Positions 10,655 to 18,817 of a stretch of DNA of 64,000 nt are shown in pieces. Position 1 is the stretch's first letter, and each line of letters starts with the position of its first letter. Source of the DNA: Arthrobacter sp. PM3 (lineage in GTDB: Bacteria; Actinomycetota; Actinomycetes; Actinomycetales; Micrococcaceae); NCBI RefSeq assembly GCF_003352915.1, contig NZ_CP022314.1:2701272-2765271 (forward strand), read 5' to 3'. The notes beneath the pieces were generated by a model. It was not told where the DNA came from. It made no database searches and saw only the letters and a list, made by a program, of their open reading frames with translations. The position numbers were made by a program, and so were the translations under genes.

Positions 10655-12454
10655 TTAGTACTTCCTCACCATCGGCTCGTAGCGCGTAAAGACCACCGGT
10701 TTGGTGGCAAGCCGGATGCCGGCAATGGCTTCCGCGGAACCGTCCGCAGGAGCATGCTCATCCTTGTACGCCATGGAGTGCTTCATGAATTTTTCGTCGT
10801 CGCGGTCCGGGAAGTCCTCGCGGAAGTGGCCGCCGCGGGATTCCTCGCGGTGCAGGGCCGCCACGGTCATGACCTTGGCGAGCTCCAGCAGGAAGCCCAG
10901 CTCCACGGCCTCGAGGAGGTCCAGGTTGAAGCGCTTGCCCTTGTCCTGGACGCTGATGCGCTGGTACCGCTCCTCGAAGGACGCGATGTCCTTCAGGACC
11001 TGGTTCAGGGTCTCGGCGGTGCGGAACACCTGCATGTTGGCATCCATGGTGTCCTGCAGGTCCTTGCGGATCTGGGCCACCTTTTCGGTGCCGTCCGCGG
11101 TGCGGACGTGGTTGAGCAGTTCCTGCGTGTAAGCCTCGGGATCGGCCGGGAGCTCCACGAAGTCGGCCGTCTTGGCGTATTCCGCGGCGGCGACGCCGGC
11201 GCGCTTGCCGAACACGTTGATGTCCAGCAGGGAGTTGGTGCCCAGGCGGTTGGAGCCGTGGACGGAGACGCAGGCGACCTCGCCGGCGGCGTAGAGGCCC
11301 GGGATCACGGTGTCGTTGTCCTGGAGGACCTCGGCCTTGATGTTGGTGGGGATGCCGCCCATGGCATAGTGCGCCGTCGGGAACACCGGAACCGGTTCCG
11401 TGTACGGCTCCACACCCAGGTAGGTGCGGGCGAACTCGGTGATGTCCGGCAGCTTGGCGTCAATGTGCGCGGGCTCGAGGTGGGTCAGGTCCAGCAGGAC
11501 GTAGTCCTTGTTCGGGCCGCAGCCGCGTCCTTCGCGGACTTCGTTGGCCATGGAGCGGGCCACGATGTCGCGCGGGGCGAGGTCCTTGATGGTGGGGGCG
11601 TAGCGCTCCATGAAGCGCTCACCCTCGGAGTTGCGCAGGATCGCGCCCTCGCCGCGGGCGGCCTCGGAGAGCAGGATGCCCAGGCCGGCGAGGCCGGTCG
11701 GGTGGAACTGGAAGAACTCCATGTCCTCCAGCGGGATGCCGCGGCGGAATGCGATGCCCATGCCGTCACCGGTGAGGGTGTGGGCGTTGGACGTGGTCTT
11801 GAAGACCTTGCCGGCGCCGCCGGAGGCGAACACCACGGACTTGGCCTGGAAGACGTGCAGTTCGCCGGAGGCGAGGTCGTAGGACACGACGCCGGCAACG
11901 CGCTTCTGCTTGTAGGGGGTGCCGTCCTCGCGGACCGCGTCTTCCTCGACCGTCAGCAGGTCCAGGACGTAGTACTCGTTGTAGAACTCAACGTTGTGCT
12001 TGACGCAGTTTTGGTACAGGGTCTGGAGGATCATGTGGCCGGTGCGGTCGGCGGCGTAGCAGGCGCGGCGCACCGGCGCCTTGCCGTGGTCGCGGGTGTG
12101 TCCGCCGAAGCGGCGCTGGTCAATGCGGCCTTCGGGCGTGCGGTTAAACGGCAGGCCCATCTTTTCCAGGTCCAGGACGGCGTCGATCGCTTCCTTGGCC
12201 ATGACCTCGGCGGCGTCCTGGTCAACCAGGTAGTCGCCGCCCTTGATGGTGTCGAAGGTGTGCCACTCCCAGTTGTCTTCCTCGACATTGGCCAGGGCCG
12301 CACACATGCCGCCCTGCGCCGCACCGGTGTGGGACCGGGTGGGGTAGAGCTTGGTCAATACCGCTGTTCGGGCGCGCTGACCGGATTCGATCGCCGCGCG
12401 CATCCCGGCGCCACCGGCACCGACGATCACGACGTCGTATTTGTGGACCTGCAT
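10655..12454 (-). CDS. sdhA: Succinate dehydrogenase flavoprotein subunit
   Basis: Catalytic subunit of complex II that oxidises succinate to fumarate with covalently bound FAD. 599 residues. VVIVGAGGAGMRAA near the N-terminus binds the FAD ADP part; the flavin-linked histidine is H42 in RSHTGAAQGG. The catalytic block RGEGAILRNSEGERFM and the HTRDHGK segment are intact. ATG 12454 is chosen over an in-frame ATG seven codons upstream because conservation begins at MQVHKYDVV; AAAGAG precedes it. A 120-base gap separates it from sdhD. Confidence 0.97.
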   Translation of the reverse strand: MQVHKYDVVIVGAGGAGMRAAIESGQRARTAVLTKLYPTRSHTGAAQGGMCAALANVEEDNWEWHTFDTIKGGDYLVDQDAAEVMAKEAIDAVLDLEKMGLPFNRTPEGRIDQRRFGGHTRDHGKAPVRRACYAADRTGHMILQTLYQNCVKHNVEFYNEYYVLDLLTVEEDAVREDGTPYKQKRVAGVVSYDLASGELHVFQAKSVVFASGGAGKVFKTTSNAHTLTGDGMGIAFRRGIPLEDMEFFQFHPTGLAGLGILLSEAARGEGAILRNSEGERFMERYAPTIKDLAPRDIVARSMANEVREGRGCGPNKDYVLLDLTHLEPAHIDAKLPDITEFARTYLGVEPYTEPVPVFPTAHYAMGGIPTNIKAEVLQDNDTVIPGLYAAGEVACVSVHGSNRLGTNSLLDINVFGKRAGVAAAEYAKTADFVELPADPEAYTQELLNHVRTADGTEKVAQIRKDLQDTMDANMQVFRTAETLNQVLKDIASFEERYQRISVQDKGKRFNLDLLEAVELGFLLELAKVMTVAALHREESRGGHFREDFPDRDDEKFMKHSMAYKDEHAPADGSAEAIAGIRLATKPVVFTRYEPMVRKY

Positions 12455-12574
12455 ACCAGATGCTCTTTCTCTCAAAATTCGCTGTTTAACACCGCCGGCG
12501 TGGCCTGCGCGGTGAAGTCTCGTGACCCGGGCCCGCGCGGGCAGGCGGGGATCAGCGCCCGGAGGCGCGTGCCG

Positions 12575-13039
12575 CTACGGAGCGGGGCAGAAGCCGCCGG
12601 GCAGCTGGACGCCGTTGGCCACGGGGCACGGATCGAACGTGAAGATGACCAGGGTCCCCAGGATGATGATGACGGTCGTGGCCGCGTACAGCACGATCTT
12701 CAGCCACAGGCGCGTGGCGTCCTTCTCGGCGTAGTCGTTGATGATCGTCCGGACGCCGTTGGTGCCGTGCAGCATGGCGAGCCACAGCATGGCCAGGTCC
12801 CAGAACTGCCAGAACGGGTCGGCCCACTTGCCGGCCACAAAGCCGAAGTCGATCGCGTGGATGCCCTCGCCGACCAGGAGGTTGACGGTCAGGTGGCCGA
12901 AGATCAGCACCACCAGGACGACGCCGGAGAGGCGCATGAACAGCCAGGCCAGCATCTCGAAGTTGCCCTTGGACGAACCGGTGCGGCGGTACTTCGGGGA
13001 GATCTTCCCGCTGCGGGGACTCTGAATGGTTGCAGTCAT
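12575..13039 (-). CDS. sdhD: Succinate dehydrogenase membrane anchor subunit
   Basis: 154-residue hydrophobic subunit with three transmembrane segments starting around residues 28, 68 and 108. The WLFMRLSGVVLVVLIFGHL segment carries the conserved Arg-Ser and the His that can ligate haem b or line the quinone site. It starts three bases after the sdhC stop. The C-terminal PCPVANGVQLPGGFCPAP tail contains two cysteines of unknown role. Between this gene and sdhA are 120 bases with no recognisable signal except GC-rich inverted repeats. Confidence 0.93.
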   Translation of the reverse strand: MTATIQSPRSGKISPKYRRTGSSKGNFEMLAWLFMRLSGVVLVVLIFGHLTVNLLVGEGIHAIDFGFVAGKWADPFWQFWDLAMLWLAMLHGTNGVRTIINDYAEKDATRLWLKIVLYAATTVIIILGTLVIFTFDPCPVANGVQLPGGFCPAP

Positions 13040-13042
13040 GGC

Positions 13043-13423
13043 TTAGTGACCTCCAAGGGCGAGGGACAGGTGGCGGATGGCGAAGCCGGCCATGACAACG
13101 ACCCAGAGGCCCAGGACCGTCCAGAGCATCTGACGCTGGTACTTGGCACCCTTCTTCCAGAAGTCGACGGCGATGATCCGCAGGCCGTTGAAGGCGTGGA
13201 ACACGATCGCTGCGACAAGGCCCGTTTCACCCAGGGCCATGAGGGGGTTCTTGTAGGCGCCGATCACGGCCGTGTAGGCCTCGGGGGACACACGCACCAA
13301 TGAGGTGTCCAGCACATGGACCAACAAGAAGAAGAAAATCACTACACCAGTAATGCGGTGTCCAACCCAAGACCACATGCCTTCACGGCCGCGGTACAAG
13401 GTGCCAGCTGGTTTTGTCGGCAC
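13043..13423 (-). CDS. sdhC: Succinate dehydrogenase cytochrome b556 subunit
   Basis: 126-residue membrane subunit with three hydrophobic segments. SWVGHRITGVVIFFFLLVH contains the SxxHRxTG signature and a later His that is the likely haem ligand. GTG 13423 is chosen because GGGAGG lies eight bases upstream and conservation begins at TLYRGREGMWSWVGHR; an in-frame ATG 45 bases upstream gives a non-conserved extension. First gene of sdhCDAB, with an 85-base leader from the promoter at 13508-13543. Confidence 0.93.
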   Translation of the reverse strand: MPTKPAGTLYRGREGMWSWVGHRITGVVIFFFLLVHVLDTSLVRVSPEAYTAVIGAYKNPLMALGETGLVAAIVFHAFNGLRIIAVDFWKKGAKYQRQMLWTVLGLWVVVMAGFAIRHLSLALGGH

Positions 13424-13507
13424 TGAATAAACCTCCCTGCGACACAGCGGCGCTGGCATGGGATCCACGCGGGGGGAACGCCTGCTGCGAGAGCACTCGT
13501 AAGCTCA

Positions 13508-13543
13508 AGCCTAAATCTAGGCTTCGCTCACAGCTTATTCAAT
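13508..13543 (-). promoter_or_regulatory. sdhC promoter with a 7-bp dyad over the -10 box
   Basis: Read on the minus strand: -35 TTGAAT (13538-13543), a 17-base spacer and -10 TAGATT (13515-13520). A perfect dyad AAGCCTA-n4-TAGGCTT (13508-13525) covers the -10 box, an ideal place for a repressor. Start of transcription would be near 13508, giving a leader of about 85 bases. The binding factor is not recognised. Confidence 0.65.
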
Positions 13544-13677
13544 TTCGGAACCCGGTGTTGACCGGCCCCGGCGCGGTTTTCCGTCGCTTTTGAGACGAAC
13601 GCCACATTTGCTTGCGGCTGCGCGGGTGGAAGGGCCCGGATCCGGGGCCAACCGGGGGTGATCCGGCCGCCGTCGGC

Positions 13678-13683
13678 TAAAGT
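13678..13683 (+). promoter_or_regulatory. -10 box TAAAGT before mannose-1-phosphate guanylyltransferase
   Basis: TAAAGT ends seven bases before ATG 13691, with no Shine-Dalgarno sequence between, so the mRNA is probably leaderless. Confidence 0.5.
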
Positions 13684-13690
13684 AGCCCTG

Positions 13691-14824
13691 ATGACTACAC
13701 ACAAAGTGACAAGCCAGGATTCACCGCTGGACCGTTTCATGGCGGTCATTCCGGCGGGCGGGGTGGGGACCCGCCTCTGGCCCCTGTCGCGGGCGGCAGC
13801 CCCGAAGTTCCTTCATGACCTCACCGGTTCCGGCAGCACGCTGCTGCGCGCCACCTACGACCGGCTCCAGCCCGTCGCCGGTGAACACGTGCTGGTGGTG
13901 ACAGGGGCAGCGCACCGGGAAGCCGTCTGCCGGCAGCTGCCCGAAGTCCTGGAATCCGACCTCGTCCTGGAAAGCGAGCCGAAAGACTCCGGCGCCGCGA
14001 TCGGCCTCGCCGCCGCCATCCTCCACGAGCGGGATCCGGACACCATCATGGGCTCCTTCGCCGCGGACCAGGTCATCAGCCCGGACGGACTCTTCCAGGA
14101 CGCCGTCCGCGAGGCCGTCTACACCGCGGCCGCCGGGAAAATCGTCACGATCGGCATCAAGCCCACCCACCCCTCCACCGGGTTCGGCTACATCCGCTCC
14201 GGCGCGAACCTGAACATCCCGGATGCCCCCAGCGCGCAGGCCGTGGTGGAGTTCGTGGAGAAGCCCAGCGAGGAAGTGGCCCAGCAGTACGTCGACAGCG
14301 GCGACTACGTCTGGAACGCCGGCATGTTTGTGGCGCCGGTATCGCTGATGCTCAAGCACCTCGAGGCCAACCAGCCCGAGCTCTTCGCCGGACTGCAGGA
14401 GATCGCCAAGGCCTGGGACACCCCGGAGCGCGACGCCGTCACCGCCCGGGTCTGGCCCACCCTGCCCAAGATCGCCATCGACTACGCCGTCGCTGAGCCC
14501 GCCGCCGCTGCGGGCGACGTCGCCGTGGTGCCCGGAACCTTCCGCTGGGACGACGTCGGGGACTTTGCCTCCGTGGGCCGGCTCAACAGCGCCAAGGAAG
14601 TCGACGAGGTCACGGTGCTGGGCGAGGGCGCGCGCGTCTTCACCGAGAACGCCAGCGGCGTCGTGGTCTCCGACACCAAGCGGGTGATCGCCCTTATCGG
14701 CATCAAAGACGTCGTGATCGTTGACACCCCGGACGCCCTGCTGGTCACCACCAAGGAACACTCGCAGCGGGTCAAGCAGGCCGTGGATGCCATCAAGGCC
14801 AAGGGCGACACCGACGTCCTGTGA
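13691..14824 (+). CDS. manC: Mannose-1-phosphate guanylyltransferase
   Basis: Makes GDP-mannose from GTP and mannose-1-phosphate for mannosylated glycolipids and cell-wall glycans. 377 residues; the nucleotidyltransferase signature GGVGTRLWPLSR lies at 23-34 with Lys39 after it, and later FVEKP and WNAGMFV blocks contact the sugar. There is no C-terminal isomerase (cupin) domain, so it is monofunctional. ATG 13691 is fixed by the -10 box at 13678-13683; the upstream in-frame codons are not conserved. It is divergent from sdhC. The symbol is given for function; naming varies (manB/manC). Confidence 0.9.
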   Translation: MTTHKVTSQDSPLDRFMAVIPAGGVGTRLWPLSRAAAPKFLHDLTGSGSTLLRATYDRLQPVAGEHVLVVTGAAHREAVCRQLPEVLESDLVLESEPKDSGAAIGLAAAILHERDPDTIMGSFAADQVISPDGLFQDAVREAVYTAAAGKIVTIGIKPTHPSTGFGYIRSGANLNIPDAPSAQAVVEFVEKPSEEVAQQYVDSGDYVWNAGMFVAPVSLMLKHLEANQPELFAGLQEIAKAWDTPERDAVTARVWPTLPKIAIDYAVAEPAAAAGDVAVVPGTFRWDDVGDFASVGRLNSAKEVDEVTVLGEGARVFTENASGVVVSDTKRVIALIGIKDVVIVDTPDALLVTTKEHSQRVKQAVDAIKAKGDTDVL

Positions 14825-14907
14825 GGCAGCCCGGGCCCGGCAGTCACATCGCGTTCAGCAATCCGTAACGCGCCGTACCCCGATGCCGCTATTCACCGTC
14901 CGCTCGA

Positions 14908-14913
14908 TAGAGT
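14908..14913 (+). promoter_or_regulatory. -10 box TAGAGT before the M20 amidohydrolase
   Basis: TAGAGT ends six bases before GTG 14920; there is no ribosome-binding site, so a leaderless transcript is likely. Confidence 0.5.
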
Positions 14914-14919
14914 TGTTCA

Positions 14920-16119
14920 GTGCGCAACTATTCGACTGAAGCAGAGCCCACGACCCTCGTGGGGCCGTGGCTGGAGCCCCTCCTGCCGGAGCTGATCGCC
15001 TTCCGCCGCGACCTGCATGCGCACCCCGAACTGTCGTTCAAGGAGTTCCGGACCACCGACAAGCTGGCGAAGCGGCTCGAGGAAGCCGGGCTCAAGCCCC
15101 GCCGCCTGGAAGGCACCGGCCTGACGGTCGACGTCGGACAGGGACCCATCGCCACCGCCCTCCGCGGCGATATCGACGCCCTGCCGATCATCGAGGAAAC
15201 GGGCCTCGAGTTCGCCTCCAAGAACCACGGCGTCACCCACGCCTGCGGCCACGACGTCCACACCACCACGATGCTCGGCATCGCCTTGGTGCTGCAGCGC
15301 ATGCACGAGCGCTCCCCGCTGCGGGGCACAGTCCGGATCATCTTCCAGCCCGCCGAGGAGACCATGCCCGGCGGCGCCACCTCCTGCATCGAGCAGGGCG
15401 TCCTGGACGGCGTGCCCCGCATTCTCGCGCTGCACTGCGACCCCCGGATCGAGGTCGGCAAGATCGGCACCCGGATCGGGGCCATCACCTCCGCCTCAGA
15501 CACCATCAAAATTGAACTCTCCGGCCGCGGCGGACACACCTCCCGCCCGCACCTGACCGAGGAACTGGTCTTCGCCCTGGCGCAGATCGCCGTCAACGTT
15601 CCCGCCGTGCTGTCCCGCCGCGTCGATGTCCGCAGTGGCGTCTCCGTGGTCTGGGGCCAGATCTCCGCGGGCTCGGCCCCCAATGCGATTCCCGGCAGCG
15701 GGTACATGGCCGGCACCATGCGGTGCCTGGACCGCGAGGCCTGGCACGACGCCGGCGAGCTGCTCGACGAGGTCGTCCGGCAGATCGCCGAGCCGTACGG
15801 CGTCGACGTCCACCTGGAACACACCCGCGGCGTGCCGCCGGTGGTCAATTCCGAGCACGAGACCGCGCTGATCGAGGCCGCTGCGCGCGCCGAAATCGGC
15901 GAGAGCGCCGTGGTCCTGACCCCGCAGTCCATGGGCGGCGAGGACTTCGCCTGGTTCCTGGCCGACACCCCCGGCGCCATGATGCGCCTTGGCACCAAGA
16001 CCCCCGGCGGGGAAGAGTACGACCTCCACCGCGGCGACTATATCGTGGATGAGCGGGCCCTCGGCCTCGGCATCCGGGTGCTTACGGCAGCGGCCCTGCG
16101 CACCATCCGCGACCTCTAA
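14920..16119 (+). CDS. M20-family metal-dependent amidohydrolase
   Basis: 399 residues, typical of the M20D aminoacylase / IAA-amino-acid hydrolase / N-acyl-diaminopimelate deacetylase group. Metal ligands are visible in THACGHDVH, in QPAEETMPGG, in the LALHCDP region and in the late MGGEDFAWF block, and the lid dimerisation domain begins near SGRGGHTSRPH. GTG 14920 is set by the -10 box six bases before it. The substrate (N-acyl amino acid, hippurate-like or peptide) cannot be told; neighbours give no clue. A 567-base intergenic region with a repeat array follows. Confidence 0.9.
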   Translation: MRNYSTEAEPTTLVGPWLEPLLPELIAFRRDLHAHPELSFKEFRTTDKLAKRLEEAGLKPRRLEGTGLTVDVGQGPIATALRGDIDALPIIEETGLEFASKNHGVTHACGHDVHTTTMLGIALVLQRMHERSPLRGTVRIIFQPAEETMPGGATSCIEQGVLDGVPRILALHCDPRIEVGKIGTRIGAITSASDTIKIELSGRGGHTSRPHLTEELVFALAQIAVNVPAVLSRRVDVRSGVSVVWGQISAGSAPNAIPGSGYMAGTMRCLDREAWHDAGELLDEVVRQIAEPYGVDVHLEHTRGVPPVVNSEHETALIEAAARAEIGESAVVLTPQSMGGEDFAWFLADTPGAMMRLGTKTPGGEEYDLHRGDYIVDERALGLGIRVLTAAALRTIRDL

Positions 16120-16218
16120 AGTCCCGGCCCGGGCCCTGTGCCCGCGGAGTTCCACCACCTTTGTCTCGCTGTCCGGAGGGGGTATGGCGCGGGATGGCCT
16201 GCCTCGTGCGCAACCGTT

Positions 16219-16619
16219 GAGCATGCTCTCCGGGTGGGCCGGCGCGTGCGTAACCATTGAGCATGCTCTCCGGGTGGGCCGGCGCGTGCGTAACCATTGA
16301 GCATGCTCTCCGGGTGGGCCGGCGCGTGGACATGTGGGGCATTTGTCCGTTGCTGCGGCCAGGGGGAGAGCATGTCCCGCGGCGTGGGGGACGAGGAATG
16401 GGCATGCCCTTTGGTAGGGCCGCTGGGTGCGTGAGGAATGGGCATGCTCTCCTGTTGGGCCGGAGGGTGCGCGAGGAATGAGCATGCTCTCCGGGTGGGC
16501 CCGCGCGTGGACATGTGGGGCATATGTCCGTTGCTGCGGCCAGGGGGAGAGCATGTCCCGCGGCGTGGGGGACGAAGAATGGGCATGCCCTTTGGTAGGG
16601 CCGCTGGATGAGCATGTCC
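16219..16619 (+). repeat. Array of ten palindromic GCATG repeats with a 128-bp direct duplication
   Basis: Ten cores of the form RGCATGYYC occur at 16219, 16259, 16299, 16368, 16400, 16440, 16480, 16549, 16581 and 16610. Three are in tandem with an exact 40-bp period (16219-16338). A block of about 128 bp (16299-16426) is repeated 181 bp downstream (16480-16607) with only about three differences. Cores are perfect palindromes (GAGCATGCTC or GGGCATGCCC) or near-palindromes (GAGCATGTCC). The array fills most of the 567-base gap between the M20 gene and ohrR (16120-16686). Flanking bases 16120-16218 show nothing recognisable. Open frames across it are repeat artefacts. Confidence 0.9.
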
Positions 16620-16636
16620 CCTCGGGAATAGTTGGG

Positions 16637-16680
16637 TTGTGCACAACTGAATTGTGCACAGGTAAATTGTGCGGTAGTCT
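16637..16680 (+). promoter_or_regulatory. ohrR promoter with three phased TTGTGC operator repeats
   Basis: TTGTGCACAA (16637-16646, perfect palindrome), TTGTGCACAG (16652-16661) and the half-site TTGTGC (16667-16672) recur every 15 bases. The second copy supplies the -35 hexamer TTGTGC (16652-16657), 17 bases before the -10 box TAGTCT (16675-16680), which ends six bases before ATG 16687. The layout implies autoregulation by OhrR and a leaderless ohrR mRNA. Confidence 0.7.
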
Positions 16681-16686
16681 CGAACT

Positions 16687-17151
16687 ATGACGACGCCAGA
16701 GACCGCCCGCCCCGCCGGTCCGGAAGCCCTGCGCCTGAACCGGCAGGTGTGCTTCGCGATGTACTCGGCCTCCCGCGCCGCCACGGCGGTGTACCGGCCC
16801 ATGCTGGAGGAGCTCGGCCTGACGTACCCGCAGTACCTGGCCATGCTGGTGCTGTGGGAGGCGGAACCGCGCAGCGTCCGTGAACTGGGGGAGGAGCTCG
16901 GGCTCGACTCCGGCACGCTCTCGCCGCTGCTCAAGCGGCTCGAGGCCCTCGGGCTGGTCGAGCGCCGCCGGTCCGCCGAGGACGAGCGGCGGGTCGAAAT
17001 CTTCCTGACCGACGCCGGAGCGGCCCTGCGTGAAAAGGCCGGCGGCATTCCGCAGCGCCTCGCTGACGCCGCCGGGCTCACCGCCGTGGAACTCGACCAG
17101 CTCCGCGAAACCCTGGGCCGGCTGACCGCCGCGCTGCACGCCTCCCACTGA
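16687..17151 (+). CDS. ohrR: Organic hydroperoxide-sensing MarR-family repressor OhrR
   Basis: 154-residue MarR-type winged-helix regulator. The N-terminal LNRQVCFAMYSASRA block matches OhrR, with the peroxide-reactive cysteine at C22; the tyrosine just after it and Y-rich YRPMLEELGLTYPQYLAML are also OhrR-like. The recognition helix region is LGLDSGTLSPLLKRLEALG and the wing RRSAEDERRVEI. No second conserved cysteine is obvious, so it is likely a one-Cys sensor that uses a small thiol, presumably mycothiol here. It sits upstream of ohr and under three operator-like repeats. Confidence 0.93.
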   Translation: MTTPETARPAGPEALRLNRQVCFAMYSASRAATAVYRPMLEELGLTYPQYLAMLVLWEAEPRSVRELGEELGLDSGTLSPLLKRLEALGLVERRRSAEDERRVEIFLTDAGAALREKAGGIPQRLADAAGLTAVELDQLRETLGRLTAALHASH

Positions 17152-17284
17152 GCCTTCGCGGCGGACGCCACCGACGTCGAAATCGCTGGAGGCGTGCCAA
17201 CTCGCCGGATGATTACGGCGACTGCGCACGCTTCCGGCGATTTCCCCGCTGAACCCCTGATTTCCTCGACGAGAACGGATACTC

Positions 17285-17716
17285 ATGAAGACCCTTTACA
17301 CAGCCGAGGCCCTGGCCTCCGGCGAAGGCCGCGACGGCACCGCTGTCAGCAAGGACGGCAAGCTCAGCGTCACCCTCGCCAGCCCGGTGGAACTTGGCGG
17401 TGACGGCGCGGGGACCAACCCGGAGCAGCTTTTTGCCGCGGGCTACGCCGCGTGCTTCCACTCCGCTCTCCGCCTGGTCGGCCGCCAGCAGAAAGCCGAC
17501 CTGAGCGATTCCGCCGTCGCCGCGAAGATCCACCTCGGCGCCCTCGACGGCGGCGCCGGCTACGGCATCGCCGCCGAACTGGAAATCGCCCTGCCCGCCG
17601 TGGACCGCGCAACGGCCGAGACCCTCGTGGCGAAAGCCCACGAGGTCTGCCCCTATTCCAACGCCACCCGTGGCAACATCACTGTCGACATCACGATCCT
17701 GGAGGTCGCCGCATGA
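17285..17716 (+). CDS. ohr: Organic hydroperoxide resistance protein Ohr (OsmC family)
   Basis: 143-residue thiol peroxidase that reduces organic and fatty-acid hydroperoxides. The redox cysteines are C57 in YAACFHSAL and C122 in EVCPYSNATRGN; the Arg and Glu of the active site are likely in the early strands. ATG 17285 has only a weak GAGAACGG upstream. It lies 133 bases after ohrR, with no separate promoter that I can define, and overlaps the next gene by ATGA. Its likely inducer is alkyl hydroperoxide acting through OhrR. Confidence 0.95.
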   Translation: MKTLYTAEALASGEGRDGTAVSKDGKLSVTLASPVELGGDGAGTNPEQLFAAGYAACFHSALRLVGRQQKADLSDSAVAAKIHLGALDGGAGYGIAAELEIALPAVDRATAETLVAKAHEVCPYSNATRGNITVDITILEVAA

Positions 17717-18744
17717 GCACCAACACCAGCACCCGCACCCTGCCCGCCACCACGCGGGAGATCCAGCTCGCCTCCCGCCCGCACGGCCGTCCCGTCCCGG
17801 ACAACTTCCGCCTCGCCGAATCGGTGCTGCCGGAACTCCAGGACGGCCAGGTCCTGGTCCGCAACCTCTACATCTCCGTGGACCCGTACATGCGCGGCCG
17901 CATGAACGACGTGAAGTCGTACTCTGCACCGTTCGCCCTGGACGCCGCCATGGAGGGCGGCGCCGTCGGCGAGGTCATCGCCTCCCGCTCGGCCGACCGC
18001 GCGGTGGGGGACACCGTCGTGCACAGCCTCGGCTGGCGGGAATACGCCGTCGTCGACGCGGCCGCCACCGCCCCGGCCCGCACGGACCTGGCCCCCGCCT
18101 CCGCTTTCCTCGGCGCGCTCGGCATGACCGGCCTGACCGCCTACGCGGGGCTGCTGAAAGTCGCGGAGTTCAAGCCCGGCGAGGTCGTCTTCGTCTCCGG
18201 CGCCGCCGGGGCCGTCGGCTCCCTGGTGGGGCAGATCGCCAAGGCGATGGGCGCCTCACGCGTGATCGGCAGCGCGGGCTCCCCGGAAAAGGTGGCCCGC
18301 CTGCTCGAGCTCGGCTTCGACGCCGCCTTCAACTACCACGACGGACCAGTGGCCGAACAGCTGGCTGCGGCCGCGGGGGAGCGGGGGATTGACGTCTACT
18401 TCGACAACGTCGGCGGCGAGCACCTCGAGGCCGCGCTGTCCGCCCTCACCGTCGGCGGCCGGGTGGCCATGTGCGGTGCCATCGCCCAGTACAACTCCAC
18501 GGAGCCGACGCCGGCGCCGCGGAACCTGATGCTGGCGATCGGCAAGCAGCTGACCCTCAAGGGATTCCTGGTCGGCGGCTACTGGCAGTACATGGGCGAG
18601 TTCGTTGAGAAGCTCTCGGGCTGGCTGGCCGACGGCACGGTCCGTTACGACGAGACCATCGTGGACGGCCTGGAGAACGCCCCGCAAGCCTTCATGGACC
18701 TGCTCGACGGCGGCAACACCGGCAAGATGCTCGTCCGGCTGTAG
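17713..18744 (+). CDS. NADP-dependent zinc-less MDR oxidoreductase (CurA/leukotriene B4 DH-like)
   Basis: 343 residues of the medium-chain dehydrogenase/reductase superfamily, zinc-free branch. YISVDPYMRGRMN is the family signature near the N-terminus; the nucleotide fold has VFVSGAAGAVGSLVGQIAKAMG, and the tail DLLDGGNTGKMLVRL is typical of the YncB/CurA and prostaglandin reductase group, which reduce the double bond of alpha,beta-unsaturated carbonyls. GGAGG lies before ATG 17713, which overlaps the ohr stop. Co-expression with ohr suggests removal of enals formed from lipid peroxides; that is inference. Confidence 0.9.
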   Translation: MSTNTSTRTLPATTREIQLASRPHGRPVPDNFRLAESVLPELQDGQVLVRNLYISVDPYMRGRMNDVKSYSAPFALDAAMEGGAVGEVIASRSADRAVGDTVVHSLGWREYAVVDAAATAPARTDLAPASAFLGALGMTGLTAYAGLLKVAEFKPGEVVFVSGAAGAVGSLVGQIAKAMGASRVIGSAGSPEKVARLLELGFDAAFNYHDGPVAEQLAAAAGERGIDVYFDNVGGEHLEAALSALTVGGRVAMCGAIAQYNSTEPTPAPRNLMLAIGKQLTLKGFLVGGYWQYMGEFVEKLSGWLADGTVRYDETIVDGLENAPQAFMDLLDGGNTGKMLVRL

Positions 18745-18770
18745 CCAGCGCCGGCACAGCCCCTGTACGC

Positions 18771-18817
18771 GGACGCCTCCGGCGCCGGTCCCCTCGGGGC
18801 CGGTGCCGGAGGCGTCC
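18771..18817 (+). terminator. Strong stem-loop after the ohr operon
   Basis: An 18-bp stem (18771-18788 with 18800-18817, one G-T pair) is extended inward by CCCC/GGGG. No T-run follows. Confidence 0.75.

Noticed and set aside
10565..13303. 912-codon open frame on the plus strand, antisense to sdhB, sdhA and sdhD
   Set aside because: It mirrors the high-GC codon pattern of the real minus-strand genes, has no recognisable domain and no ribosome-binding site; the sdh genes are certain.
16219..16338. CRISPR array
   Set aside because: The 40-bp units are directly abutting copies with no unique spacers, and no cas genes are present.
15496..17286. Long minus-strand open frame through the repeat array, with repeated HPESMLNG-like peptides
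   Set aside because: The peptide repeats are only translations of the DNA repeats; the frame also runs antisense through ohrR and the M20 gene.
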